Source: an uncultured Pelagibacteraceae bacterium
Lineage (GTDB): Bacteria > Pseudomonadota > Alphaproteobacteria > Pelagibacterales > Pelagibacteraceae
Length of the DNA stretch: 64,000 nucleotides
Direction of reading: 5' to 3'
Assembly (NCBI GenBank): GCA_902588585.1
Contig: CACIPQ010000001.1
Coordinates: forward strand, 142,501-206,500
Numbering within the stretch: the first letter of the stretch is position 1; each line of letters begins with the position of its first letter. Made by a program: the position numbers and the translations under genes. The notes below the pieces were generated by a model that worked only from the letters and a program-made list of their open reading frames with translations, was not told the DNA's origin and searched no databases. This document shows, one piece after another, positions 19,657 to 28,348 of the stretch.

Positions 19657-19848
19657 CTAATTCTTATTTGGATCCGTTAGGTCCTCTAAGGTAATGGTTT
19701 TCTGAATATCGTGCATTTTTTCAGACTCTTCGGTTCTTGGTTTGGATCCCTTTCTGGCTCTTTTTTGTTCTAGACGGGCTTTTTTCTTTGCTTCTTTACG
19801 CATAGCCTTTTCGCCTCTAGTTGATTTATAATCGTAATGAATACCCAT
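19657..19848 (-). CDS. Small conserved-looking basic hypothetical protein
   Basis: A 63-residue ORF with normal amino-acid composition at both ends: MGIHYDYKSTRGEKAM, a Lys/Arg/Ala-rich central helix (about 17-38) and an acidic tail with ITLEDLTDPN. The helix-then-acidic-tail organisation and tight placement upstream of the 37-residue ORF and dcd support a real gene. I do not recognise the family with certainty. A positively charged helix suggests RNA or ribosome contact, but this is a guess. Confidence 0.65.
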   Translation of the reverse strand: MGIHYDYKSTRGEKAMRKEAKKKARLEQKRARKGSKPRTEESEKMHDIQKTITLEDLTDPNKN

Positions 19849-19965
19849 TTTTGCACCATATTTTTTAGTAATGTTTTACTTTGAAGAATCCAATTATGCA
19901 AGCCTCTACTGCAAAAGCTTGCAAAAATCCTCTAATAAAATGTGAAATTCAATATTCTATTTAAA

Positions 19966-21417
19966 CTAGAAGAATTTTTTTAAATCTTTTTCTATATTTT
20001 GAAATGGAATGTCCCAGTTATCAATTTTTTTTGATCTGTATAAAGCAACATTGTCATACCACCTTGAGCTTTTCTCGTCCAAAAACCATCTCCAATCACT
20101 AATAAAAGGAAGTGGTATCCATGTGCTTTTTTCTAATGTTGCAGACACATGAGCAATAGAAGTGTCTGCGGTAATAATTAAATCAAGATTTTTTATTATC
20201 TCTATACTGTCTATAAAAGCCTTATCCGAATTATCTATATCAGGAAAATATATTAGATTTTTTCTATTTGAGATTTCTTTTAACTCAATCTTGTTAATTG
20301 ATTTTTGCAAAACTATAAAGTTAAAATCAAAATTAGAGGCTAATTGGAGAAAATATTTCATTGGAATATCTTTTGCTGACAGCGATGTAGAAGAGTTTAT
20401 ACCTATCTTAGGACCTTTGTATTTATTTATCTTTAATTTCCATTTCTCTTCTAAATCTTTATTATTTTGAAAGAAATTTACTGATTTGCAGAAAAGATTA
20501 TCATTTTTTAAAAAAACTTTTAGCAAACTAAGTAAATGATTATGATAGTCATGGGAAGGGATTGTATCTCCCTCAGAGATAATATTAAATTTTTTTTTAT
20601 TAAAAAAATGTGAAAATTTTTTGCTTTTGACGTATAAAATAATCTCTACTTTATATTTTTTTTTTAAAAAATATAAATACCTAGTAAATTGAATTAAATC
20701 TCCAATTCCTTGTTCTGCAATAACAAATAATTTCTTATTATCAAGATTCTCTCCATTCCATACTTTGCTTGTTAAATTTAGTTTAGAATAGTTAATATAG
20801 CCTGAAAATGACTTGCTCTTTTTTCTCCATTCGTACTCTTCAAAGCCTTCTTCGAACTTTTCTAACATTAAGAGCTGCGTACTATAATTTACATGCCCAT
20901 CTACATAGTTTTTATTTTTTTCTAAAGCATTTTTATAAGATTTTAATGCATCATTAAAATTTCCATTATTTTTAAAAGCAAGAGCTAGATTGTTATGAGC
21001 TAGAAAGTTTTCAGAATTGATTTTAATTGATTTTTTAAAGGCAAAAATTGCTTTTTCAAATTTCCCTTGGAGCGAATATATATTTCCCACATTATACATT
21101 GAAAAATTATTTTTTGGATTTATTTCAAAAGACTTTTCATAAAACTTTATAGCCTTTTCAAAAATTTTTTGATCATGGAATAATTTTCCGTAATTGTACA
21201 AAATCACAGGATCGTCTGGTTTTATTTCGAGGCATTTTTTAAATACATCCTCTGCTTTTTTAAACTCTTTTGTTTGAGACAATAAAGTTCCATAATTTTG
21301 CAAAACAGCTAAGTCATTTGGATTTTTTAACAAAAGAGTTTCGTAAATTTCTTTGGCCTTTGAAAAATTTCCTTTGCCATGATGTAGAACTGCTGTTTTA
21401 AAAATATTTACACTCAC
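19966..21417 (-). CDS. TPR-repeat protein with C-terminal glycosyltransferase-like domain
   Basis: A 483-residue protein. Residues about 1-200 are five to six tandem TPR units (for example PDDPVILYNYGKLFHDQKIF, NSENFLAHNNLALAFKNNG). The C-terminal half resembles GT-B glycosyltransferases of the heptosyltransferase (GT9) type: AEQGIGDLIQFTRYL, then TADTSIAHVSATL and PFISDWRWFLDEKSSRWYDN. Such TPR-GT proteins are frequent in marine alphaproteobacteria and may modify surface glycans or proteins. The start codon is GTG (21417), 2 bp after the stop of a small membrane-protein ORF, suggesting coupling. Confidence 0.82.
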   Translation of the reverse strand: MSVNIFKTAVLHHGKGNFSKAKEIYETLLLKNPNDLAVLQNYGTLLSQTKEFKKAEDVFKKCLEIKPDDPVILYNYGKLFHDQKIFEKAIKFYEKSFEINPKNNFSMYNVGNIYSLQGKFEKAIFAFKKSIKINSENFLAHNNLALAFKNNGNFNDALKSYKNALEKNKNYVDGHVNYSTQLLMLEKFEEGFEEYEWRKKSKSFSGYINYSKLNLTSKVWNGENLDNKKLFVIAEQGIGDLIQFTRYLYFLKKKYKVEIILYVKSKKFSHFFNKKKFNIISEGDTIPSHDYHNHLLSLLKVFLKNDNLFCKSVNFFQNNKDLEEKWKLKINKYKGPKIGINSSTSLSAKDIPMKYFLQLASNFDFNFIVLQKSINKIELKEISNRKNLIYFPDIDNSDKAFIDSIEIIKNLDLIITADTSIAHVSATLEKSTWIPLPFISDWRWFLDEKSSRWYDNVALYRSKKIDNWDIPFQNIEKDLKKFF

Positions 21418-21419
21418 AA

Positions 21420-21575
21420 TTACTTTTTAAAAAATTTTAGTGCTATTAAATTTAGTATAGATAATAAAACTGCAATTAAAACATCAAAAAATGGACTTGC
21501 TTCTGGATAACCATAATTCCAAATAATAACAAGCAAAAACCAAATAAACCAAAAAGTTATTTTAATATTTTTCAT
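21420..21575 (-). CDS. Small membrane protein, 51 residues
   Basis: ATG at 21575 to TAA at 21420. The product MKNIKITFWFIWFLLVIIWN..., ending LKFFKK, has two hydrophobic helices (about 7-19 and 31-47) separated by a YGYPEASPFFD loop. It lies 2 bp before the GTG of the TPR-glycosyltransferase and 2 bp after the stop of the VTT membrane protein, all on one strand. Without it a 160-base hole would be left in an otherwise gap-free region. The family is not recognised. Confidence 0.65.
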   Translation of the reverse strand: MKNIKITFWFIWFLLVIIWNYGYPEASPFFDVLIAVLLSILNLIALKFFKK

Positions 21576-21577
21576 AA

Positions 21578-22306
21578 TTAATTTTTTTTAAATAAAGTTT
21601 TTTTTAAAATAACTGTCATAATTATAATTATTACAAAACCTAGAATTGGCAAATAAATATCCGGAGAACTAAAAACGGTAAAAAAACTTAAAGTTTCATT
21701 TTTTTCTATAACATTTTCTATACCATCAGCCAAAGCCACAGTAACAAACATGGGAGGTCCACTTCCAATAAGGGTTCCCAAAAAATAATTTTTTAACGAT
21801 ATGTTAAATAAAACTGGCAAGACATTTTGGATGCCGTAAGGTGTTCCTCCTCCACCTATAAATCTAAATATAGTAAAATAAAGAAGTTCTTTTTTTTTAA
21901 AAAAATCTTTAAATTTTGAAAACTTATGATCTAGCTTTTTTTTTATTATCTCTTTAAAAAAAAGACCTGCTAAAAGATATAGGAGTGTTGCACCTATAGT
22001 TGTTCCGATTAAAACAATTAAAATTCCCCACCACTTACCATAAACAAAGCCAGCAAATAATAAGATTGGTGATGCAAAACCTAAAAGCAAGACCCAAATA
22101 ATAGAAAAAATAAAAAAGGATATAGTTAATAATAAAAAATTATTATTTTTATATTCTAAAATTGCATCTTTGTTTGATCTTATAAACTCATAGCTGGTTA
22201 AATCTTTAAAATCTATTAAGGAAAATAAAAAAAATAAACCAACAAAAAGCACTATTAAATAAATGCCCCCAATTGTAAGTTTTAAATTTTTTGAAGCAAT
22301 GTTCAT
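21578..22306 (-). CDS. VTT-domain (TVP38/TMEM64, DedA-like) membrane protein
   Basis: A polytopic inner-membrane protein of 242 residues with about five to six hydrophobic segments. The family core is visible in [34 protein letters not shown] and the re-entrant-type [15 protein letters not shown] and [19 protein letters not shown] proteins are linked to lipid scrambling or transport and envelope homeostasis, but the substrate is not known here. It is the first gene of a three-gene unit with the 51-residue protein and the TPR-glycosyltransferase, divergent from rpmH. Confidence 0.85.
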   Translation of the reverse strand: MNIASKNLKLTIGGIYLIVLFVGLFFLFSLIDFKDLTSYEFIRSNKDAILEYKNNNFLLLTISFFIFSIIWVLLLGFASPILLFAGFVYGKWWGILIVLIGTTIGATLLYLLAGLFFKEIIKKKLDHKFSKFKDFFKKKELLYFTIFRFIGGGGTPYGIQNVLPVLFNISLKNYFLGTLIGSGPPMFVTVALADGIENVIEKNETLSFFTVFSSPDIYLPILGFVIIIIMTVILKKTLFKKN

Positions 22307-22384
22307 AAATTAACTTTTAACTGTACTTATACAAACTTATTACCTATAAATATCAAAAAATTTAATAGGAACCAAAGAAATCTT

Positions 22385-22519
22385 ATGAAAAGAACCTACC
22401 AACCTAGTAAGCTAGTAAGAAAAAGAAGACATGGCTTTAGATCTAGAATGTCAACAAAAGCTGGAAGAAAACTTTTGTCTAGAAGAAGAGCAAAAGGTCG
22501 TAAAATACTTTCTACTTAA
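22385..22519 (+). CDS. rpmH: 50S ribosomal protein L34
   Basis: A 44-residue protein: [20 protein letters not shown], then [20 protein letters not shown]. It is complete, ending at TAA 22517-22519. It is the first gene of the conserved rpmH-rnpA-yidD-yidC cluster found near the origin of many bacteria. No DnaA-box cluster or dnaA gene is visible here, so I do not call an origin. Confidence 0.98.
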   Translation: MKRTYQPSKLVRKRRHGFRSRMSTKAGRKLLSRRRAKGRKILST

Positions 22520-22531
22520 AAAATAAAGACA

Positions 22532-22894
22532 ATGACAAAGCTTGAAAGTTTAAAAAAAAGCTCCCATTTTGCAAAAGTGTTAAAACATAGAGTTGTTAAC
22601 GGTGATTGCTTTACAATATATCGTACAAAAAATTTTTTAAACAAAAAGAAAGAAAGTAAAAAATTATACATAAGTTTTGTAATGAGAAAGAAAACTGGAA
22701 ATGCGGTTAAAAGAAATAAAATAAAAAGGAAATTGAAAGCTATTGTGCAAAAACTATTAAAAATAAACAGTGCAATTAATTTAAATTACGTATATGTAAT
22801 TTTTGGAAAAGAGAGGGCCTACAAAGAATATTACGATTCTTTGTTTGAAAAGATGAAAAAAAGTTTTAAAAGAATGGATAGTGTAAGACTATGA
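22532..22894 (+). CDS. rnpA: Ribonuclease P protein component
   Basis: A 120-residue basic protein that helps the RNase P RNA cut 5' leaders from pre-tRNAs. The signature RNR motif is present as KKTGNAVKRNKIKRKLK (about 51-67), with the preceding ISFVMRKK strand. It follows rpmH by 12 bp and overlaps yidD by 4 bp. Divergent N- and C-termini are usual for the family. Confidence 0.95.
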   Translation: MTKLESLKKSSHFAKVLKHRVVNGDCFTIYRTKNFLNKKKESKKLYISFVMRKKTGNAVKRNKIKRKLKAIVQKLLKINSAINLNYVYVIFGKERAYKEYYDSLFEKMKKSFKRMDSVRL

Positions 22895-23148
22895 AAATTG
22901 CTAATTGGCTCGTAATAGGCCTAATAAAATTTTATAAATTTTTTCTATCACCAATTTTTGGGCAAAACTGTAGATTCCTTCCGTCCTGTTCTGAATACTT
23001 TATTGAATCATTAGAAACACATGGTTTAATCAAAGGATTCTGTCTTGGATTCAAAAGAATATCTAAATGTCATCCTGTAAAATTTTTAGGAGGTAGTTCG
23101 GGATTAGATTTGGTTCCAAAAAAACAAGATTTTAAAAAAAAATATTAA
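22891..23148 (+). CDS. yidD: Membrane protein insertion efficiency factor YidD
   Basis: An 85-residue peripheral membrane protein that assists YidC-dependent insertion. The diagnostic motif FGQNCRFLPSCSEYFIESLETHG contains the conserved cysteines, followed by GFCLGFKRISKCHPV. An N-terminal amphipathic helix (WLVIGLIKFYKFFLSP) probably binds the membrane. The start overlaps rnpA by 4 bp (ATGA) and the stop abuts the yidC start. Confidence 0.96.
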   Translation: MKIANWLVIGLIKFYKFFLSPIFGQNCRFLPSCSEYFIESLETHGLIKGFCLGFKRISKCHPVKFLGGSSGLDLVPKKQDFKKKY

Positions 23149-24858
23149 ATGGATCTTAGAAACGTCATTTTCGCAATCGCTTTATCATTTGCAGTTTTGT
23201 TTGGTTGGTCTGTAATTTTTGAATCACCTCAAGTTAATGAACAAAAAACCTCACAACAAAATGAAAGTTACCAAAAGACAGATGGTCAAAACTCGGATGC
23301 TCCAAGTGTTAATGTTGAAAATAAAAAGGTTCCTAATATTTCAAGACAAGATGCGATTCGTTCTGGAAAAAGAATAAAATTTGAAAATGATAACGTCAAA
23401 GGTTCGATTGCACTAAAAGGTGCTTTAATAGATGATATTGTTTTTAAAAAATATAAATCAAAACTCAACTCTGATGAAAGAGTAACCTATTTAAATCCAG
23501 CAGATACAGACGAAGGCTACTTTGTAGAAACAGGTTGGGCGTCTAGTAATATAGACAAGATATCTCTTCCCACTGCAAAAACCTTATGGAAAGTAAAAGG
23601 AAATAATAAATTATCAGTGAGTAATCCCGTGATAATGGAATGGGATAATAATTCTGGATTAATTTTTAGAAAAAAAATTGAACTAGATGACAAATTTTTA
23701 TTTAAAATAACTCAAGAAATTCAAAATAAATCTAGTGAGATAGTAGAATTGTATCCCTATGCACAAATAACTAGAAATCAAAAACCAGTTCTTGAAGCAG
23801 GATCTATGTCTGGAACCATGATACTACACGATGGCTTTATAGGAGTTTTTAATGAAGATCTTCAAGAATATGATTATGATGACATAAAAGATAAGAAAAA
23901 AGAACATAATGCAGAGAGTGGCTGGCTAGGAATAACAGATAAGTATTGGATAACGGCACTGGTTCCGGAAAAAAATCAATCTTTCAAAGGAGAGTTTGTT
24001 TATAAAGATAGTTTTAAAGCAAATTATATTCTTAACAAACCAGTTGTGGTTCAACCATCTTCTTCAAAAACATCTGGTACAAAAGTTTTTATCGCCGCTA
24101 AGGAAGTAAAGGTCATTGATGGATATGCAGAATCAGAGTCTATTAATAAATTTGATTTAACTATTGATTGGGGCTGGCTCTATTTTTTAACAAAACCATT
24201 ATTTTTTATAATAAACTATCTATTTGAACTTACTAAAAACTTTGGAATAGCTATAATTTTAGTTACAGCAGCTGTAAGATTATTATTCTTTCCGCTTGCA
24301 AACTATTCTTTTAGATCCATGGCAAAAATGAAAATTTTACAGCCAGAATTACTAAGGCTAAAAGAGCTGCACAAAGAAGATAAAACAAAACTTCAGCAAG
24401 AAATGATGGCTCTTTACAAAAGAGAAAAGGTTAATCCATTGTCTGGTTGTTTGCCAATTTTAATACAAATACCTTTCTTTTTTGCAATTTACAAAATGCT
24501 TCTGATTTCTTTAGAAATGAGACATCAACCATTCTTTGGTTGGATAAAAGATTTATCTGCACAGGATCCAACTTCAATTTTTAATATTTTTGGTTTAATT
24601 CCTTGGGATCCACCTTCCTTTTTAATTATTGGAGCTTGGCCAATTATGATGGGTGCAACAATGTATTTACAACAAAAACTAAATCCAACGCCTCCGGATC
24701 CCATTCAAGCAAAAATATTTATGTTCTTCCCTCTTTTCTTAACAATAATTTTGGCTCCATTTCCATCAGGGCTGGTTGTCTATTGGACAATTAACAACAT
24801 TTTAACAATTGCTCAACAATGGGTAATTATGAGAACAACAACGGTCAAAACTAAATAA
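23149..24858 (+). CDS. yidC: Membrane protein insertase YidC
   Basis: A 569-residue insertase. The N-terminal membrane segment (about 5-24) is followed by a Ser/Gln/Asn-rich linker, a large periplasmic beta-sandwich domain (about 75-330) and the C-terminal core with FGIAIILVTAAVRLLFFPL, GCLPILIQIPFFFAIYKML and FPSGLVVYWTINNILTIAQQ. It is of the gram-negative type and full length. It is followed directly by argB. Confidence 0.98.
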   Translation: MDLRNVIFAIALSFAVLFGWSVIFESPQVNEQKTSQQNESYQKTDGQNSDAPSVNVENKKVPNISRQDAIRSGKRIKFENDNVKGSIALKGALIDDIVFKKYKSKLNSDERVTYLNPADTDEGYFVETGWASSNIDKISLPTAKTLWKVKGNNKLSVSNPVIMEWDNNSGLIFRKKIELDDKFLFKITQEIQNKSSEIVELYPYAQITRNQKPVLEAGSMSGTMILHDGFIGVFNEDLQEYDYDDIKDKKKEHNAESGWLGITDKYWITALVPEKNQSFKGEFVYKDSFKANYILNKPVVVQPSSSKTSGTKVFIAAKEVKVIDGYAESESINKFDLTIDWGWLYFLTKPLFFIINYLFELTKNFGIAIILVTAAVRLLFFPLANYSFRSMAKMKILQPELLRLKELHKEDKTKLQQEMMALYKREKVNPLSGCLPILIQIPFFFAIYKMLLISLEMRHQPFFGWIKDLSAQDPTSIFNIFGLIPWDPPSFLIIGAWPIMMGATMYLQQKLNPTPPDPIQAKIFMFFPLFLTIILAPFPSGLVVYWTINNILTIAQQWVIMRTTTVKTK

Positions 24859-25728
24859 ATGTCTGAGGAAAAAAGTTTAGATGAAATAAAAAAATTTTGG
24901 CCTAAGGAAGCACCAGATATTAATAATGTACCAAAGTATATCAAAAAATATAAAGAAGACTTAATAGTTATTAAATATGGTGGTAACGTTTTAATAGATA
25001 GAAAGATATTTAATAATTTTATAGAGGATATAAGTGTATTAAATAAACTAGGTCTTTCAATTATAATTGTACACGGAGGAGGTCCAAGAATAGAGAGGGA
25101 GCTAAAAAAAGAAAATATTCAAACAAAATTTATAAATGGTTTAAGAGTAACAGACGAAAAAGTAATTAAGATTGTAGAAGAGGTATTGATTGATTTTAAT
25201 AATGATATTGTAAGCTCTTTAAAGAAAAAAGGCTCAAAAGCAGTCTCAATAAATTCTAAAATTAATAATGTAATTAATGTAATTCCACATAAACAAGAGC
25301 TAGGTTTTGTTGGTGTACCAGATAAAATTAATTCAGATACTATTAAGGATATGATTAGTCAAAATCAAATACCTATAGTAGCGCCATTGGGTTTAGACAA
25401 AAATAATCAAACATATAATATCAATGGAGACACTGCTGCTAGTGCTATAGCAAAAAAACTAAAATCTAGAAGACTTATACTAATGACAAATGTTGAGGGA
25501 GTTTATGATGATAAGAAAAAACTCATACCAGAGATTAAACCATTTGATCTTGAAAATTTAATAAAATGGAAAATAGTTGGTGAAGGAATGATACCAAAGA
25601 TAGAAAATTGTGTAGATGCCGTTGAAAACGGTGTTAGAGGTGTCGTTATACTTGATGGTAGAAAACCCCACTCTATATTAGATGAAATTTTCTCAGACAA
25701 AGGTTCTGGCACCCTGATAAGAAAATGA
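24859..25728 (+). CDS. argB: Acetylglutamate kinase
   Basis: Phosphorylates N-acetylglutamate, the second step of arginine synthesis. The nucleotide and substrate motifs are KYGGNVLID (about 38-46), VHGGGPRI and NINGDTAASAIAKKL. At 289 residues it has the N-terminal extension (about 30 residues) typical of hexameric, arginine-inhibited enzymes, so feedback control is likely. The start abuts the yidC stop and the stop overlaps the next gene by 4 bp. Confidence 0.96.
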   Translation: MSEEKSLDEIKKFWPKEAPDINNVPKYIKKYKEDLIVIKYGGNVLIDRKIFNNFIEDISVLNKLGLSIIIVHGGGPRIERELKKENIQTKFINGLRVTDEKVIKIVEEVLIDFNNDIVSSLKKKGSKAVSINSKINNVINVIPHKQELGFVGVPDKINSDTIKDMISQNQIPIVAPLGLDKNNQTYNINGDTAASAIAKKLKSRRLILMTNVEGVYDDKKKLIPEIKPFDLENLIKWKIVGEGMIPKIENCVDAVENGVRGVVILDGRKPHSILDEIFSDKGSGTLIRK

Positions 25729-26396
25729 AAGAGCTTGTAAATATCAAATATTGGCTATTCGATCTAGATAACACTCTTTATTCAGGTGATACCAAAGTTT
25801 TTGACCAGGTGGATAAAAAAATGTCCAGATATATTTCAAATAAGCTTAATGTAAGTATTGAAGAAGCAAAAAAAATTCAGAAAAATTATTTTCACGAATA
25901 TAATACAACATTAAATGGAATGATTAAAAACCATAAAATTGATGCACAAGAATTCTTGGATTTTGTACACGATGTTGATTTGAATTTTTTAAAAAATGAT
26001 AAAGCTTTAGAAAAAGAATTAGGTAAAATAACAGATAAAAAAATAATTTTTACCAACGGATCTAGGGCTCATGCTGAAAATGTTACCAAAAGAATAGGTA
26101 TTAATAAGCTATTTGATGGAATTTTTGACATTGTAGATTCGGATTTTGTTCCCAAACCAGCAATCGAAAGCTATAAAAGATTGATTGATAAATACAAAAT
26201 TGAGCCACAATATTGTATATTAGTAGAGGATATCGCTAGAAATTTAAAACCGGCACATGAACTAGGCATGAAAACTGTTTGGATTAAAAATAAAGAACCT
26301 TGGGCGGCAGAGTTTTCTAACGAAAGTTTTATAAATTATAGAGTTGAAAATTTAACGAATTTTTTAAAGGAAATTAATGAACTTAGAAAAAATTGA
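25725..26396 (+). CDS. HAD-family pyrimidine 5'-nucleotidase-like phosphatase
   Basis: A 223-residue HAD-superfamily protein. The motif I aspartates are in [10 protein letters not shown] (about 11-20), motif II is IFTNGS, and the motif III lysine is in PKPAIESYK, followed by [17 protein letters not shown]. It is most like the SDT1/PHM8 pyrimidine 5'-nucleotidase group that in alphaproteobacteria is encoded between argB and dapD. The physiological substrate is uncertain; a missing phosphatase step in amino-acid synthesis is possible but not shown. The start overlaps argB by 4 bp and the end overlaps dapD by 20 bp. Confidence 0.85.
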   Translation: MKELVNIKYWLFDLDNTLYSGDTKVFDQVDKKMSRYISNKLNVSIEEAKKIQKNYFHEYNTTLNGMIKNHKIDAQEFLDFVHDVDLNFLKNDKALEKELGKITDKKIIFTNGSRAHAENVTKRIGINKLFDGIFDIVDSDFVPKPAIESYKRLIDKYKIEPQYCILVEDIARNLKPAHELGMKTVWIKNKEPWAAEFSNESFINYRVENLTNFLKEINELRKN

Positions 26397-27201
26397 AAAA
26401 TCAATAAACGAGGCTTTTTCTAATAAAAATAAAATTAATCAATCAGATAAATCGCTGAATAAATTAATTAAAGAAACAATTGACTTATTGGATTCAGGAA
26501 AAATACGGGTTGCTGAAAAAAAAAGTGGTGCATGGCAAGTCAATCAATGGATCAAAAAAGCAATCTTATTAAGTTTTAGAGTTAACAAAATGAAAGCCTC
26601 TAAAGGTCCTTATTCAACTTGGTATGATAAAATTGAGGGAAAAACTCAAGGATGGGACGAGAAAAAAATTAAGAAAGCCGGGTTTAGATATGTTCCAAAT
26701 GGAGTAATAAGAAAAGGAGCGTTCATTGCAAAAAATGTTGTTTTGATGCCTTCGTTTATAAATGTTGGAGCTTATGTGGATGAAGGAAGCATGATCGATA
26801 CTTGGGCTTCCGTAGGATCCTGTGCACAAGTTGGAAAAAATTGTCATATATCTGGTGGAGCTGGAATTGGTGGAGTTTTAGAACCCATGCAAGCCAATCC
26901 AACAATAATTGAAGACAATTGTTTTATTGGAGCACGAGCAGAAATTGCTGAAGGTGTTATTGTTGGAAAAGGATCAGTATTATCAATGGGAGTTTATATA
27001 GGAGGCTCGACAAGAATTGTTGATAGAGCCACTGGTCAAGTTCATTATGGAAAAGTTCCTGACTACTCGGTTGTAGTACCTGGATCTATGCCAAGCAAAA
27101 ACAATCCCGATGGACCATCATTGTATTGTGTAGTCATTGTTAAAAAAGTAGACGAAAAAACGAGAAGTAAAACTTCAATCAACGATTTATTGAGAGACTA
27201 A
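26377..27201 (+). CDS. dapD: 2,3,4,5-tetrahydropyridine-2,6-dicarboxylate N-succinyltransferase
   Basis: Succinylates tetrahydrodipicolinate in the succinylase branch of lysine and meso-diaminopimelate synthesis. An N-terminal helical domain contains [16 protein letters not shown]. The left-handed beta-helix of hexapeptide repeats runs through [34 protein letters not shown] and [15 protein letters not shown]. The 274 residues match the family. dapE, two steps later in the same branch, follows 7 bp downstream. Confidence 0.97.
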   Translation: MNLEKIEKSINEAFSNKNKINQSDKSLNKLIKETIDLLDSGKIRVAEKKSGAWQVNQWIKKAILLSFRVNKMKASKGPYSTWYDKIEGKTQGWDEKKIKKAGFRYVPNGVIRKGAFIAKNVVLMPSFINVGAYVDEGSMIDTWASVGSCAQVGKNCHISGGAGIGGVLEPMQANPTIIEDNCFIGARAEIAEGVIVGKGSVLSMGVYIGGSTRIVDRATGQVHYGKVPDYSVVVPGSMPSKNNPDGPSLYCVVIVKKVDEKTRSKTSINDLLRD

Positions 27202-27208
27202 CAAGCTC

Positions 27209-28348
27209 ATGCCAATAAGTGAATTAAAATTAGCTAAAGAATTGATTCGTAGACAAAGCATTACACCAAAAGATGCTGGGGTGATAAATCTTTTGGCAAA
27301 AAATTTACGCTCTCTTGGCTTTAACTGTAAAATAATAAATTTTAAAAATATTAAAAATTTATATGCAAAACTTGGAAAATCTTCACCAAATTTTTGTTAT
27401 GCTGGACACACAGATGTTGTGCCTCCGGGAAATATAAGTGATTGGAGTGTTAATCCATTTAGACCGGCTATAAAAAATAACAAATTAATTGGACGAGGCG
27501 CTAACGATATGAAAGCTTCGATTGCTTGTTTCGTTGCAGCAGTAAGCAAATTTAAAACTCAAAATAAAAAATTTAAAGGCTCAATAAGTTTATTAATTAC
27601 CGGAGATGAAGAAGGAATTGCAATAAACGGAACTAAAAGAGTTGTGAAATATTTAAAAAGAAAAAGAGAAAAAATTAACTTCTGTTTAGTAGGTGAACCT
27701 ACAAATCCAAATAAGCTTGGAGAAATGATTAAAATTGGAAGACGGGGAAGTATAACTGGAAGACTTACCGTAATTGGTTCTCAAGGTCATGTGGCTTATC
27801 CTCATAGAGCTAATAATCCTTCAAACACAATGATTAAAATTCTAAAAAGAATAAAAGAATTGAAATTAGATAAAGGAACAAAAAATTTCCAACCCTCTAA
27901 TCTAGAGGTAACAAAAATTAATATAGACAATCATGCTGATAATGTAATTCCAGGCTCAGCAAATGCTGTATTTAATATAAGGTTTAACGATAAACATTCA
28001 TCTGGTTCATTAAAAAGAAAATTAAATACTATATTCAAGTCTATAACTAAAAAAGCAAAATGCAAATTTAGAATACAATATGAAGTTTCGGGTGAATCCT
28101 TTTTAACAAAACCCAACAAAACCACTTATATGATTCAAAATACAATTAAAAAAATTACCGGTATTAAACCTAAACTATCTACTTCTGGCGGAACATCTGA
28201 TGCTAGATTTATAAGAAACATTGCGCCTTGCTTAGAGTTCGGTCTAGTAGGCAAAACTATGCATAAAGTAGATGAAAGTGTATCGATTTCTGACTTAAAA
28301 AAATTAACTAAAATATATCAAAATATTTTGGTAAGTTATTTTAAGTGA
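27209..28348 (+). CDS. dapE: Succinyl-diaminopimelate desuccinylase
   Basis: A zinc-dependent M20 peptidase-family enzyme releasing succinate to give LL-diaminopimelate for lysine and peptidoglycan. The metal ligands and catalytic residues are in YAGHTDVVPPG, RGANDMKAS, TGDEEG, VGEPTN and the C-terminal SGGTSDARF. The length of 379 is standard. Its stop overlaps the GTG start of the next gene by 4 bp. Confidence 0.97.
   Translation: MPISELKLAKELIRRQSITPKDAGVINLLAKNLRSLGFNCKIINFKNIKNLYAKLGKSSPNFCYAGHTDVVPPGNISDWSVNPFRPAIKNNKLIGRGANDMKASIACFVAAVSKFKTQNKKFKGSISLLITGDEEGIAINGTKRVVKYLKRKREKINFCLVGEPTNPNKLGEMIKIGRRGSITGRLTVIGSQGHVAYPHRANNPSNTMIKILKRIKELKLDKGTKNFQPSNLEVTKINIDNHADNVIPGSANAVFNIRFNDKHSSGSLKRKLNTIFKSITKKAKCKFRIQYEVSGESFLTKPNKTTYMIQNTIKKITGIKPKLSTSGGTSDARFIRNIAPCLEFGLVGKTMHKVDESVSISDLKKLTKIYQNILVSYFK

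Noticed and set aside
19897..19923. 7-bp hairpin (TGCAAGC/GCTTGCA) between the TPR gene and the 63-residue ORF
   Set aside because: There is no T tract on the minus strand and the loop is 13 nt, so it is not a convincing terminator. No operator-like context was seen.
22307..22384. Possible replication origin at the rpmH cluster
   Set aside because: The rpmH-rnpA-yidC block is near oriC in many bacteria, but no dnaA, no DnaA-box cluster and no AT-rich repeat array is visible in the short divergent gap.
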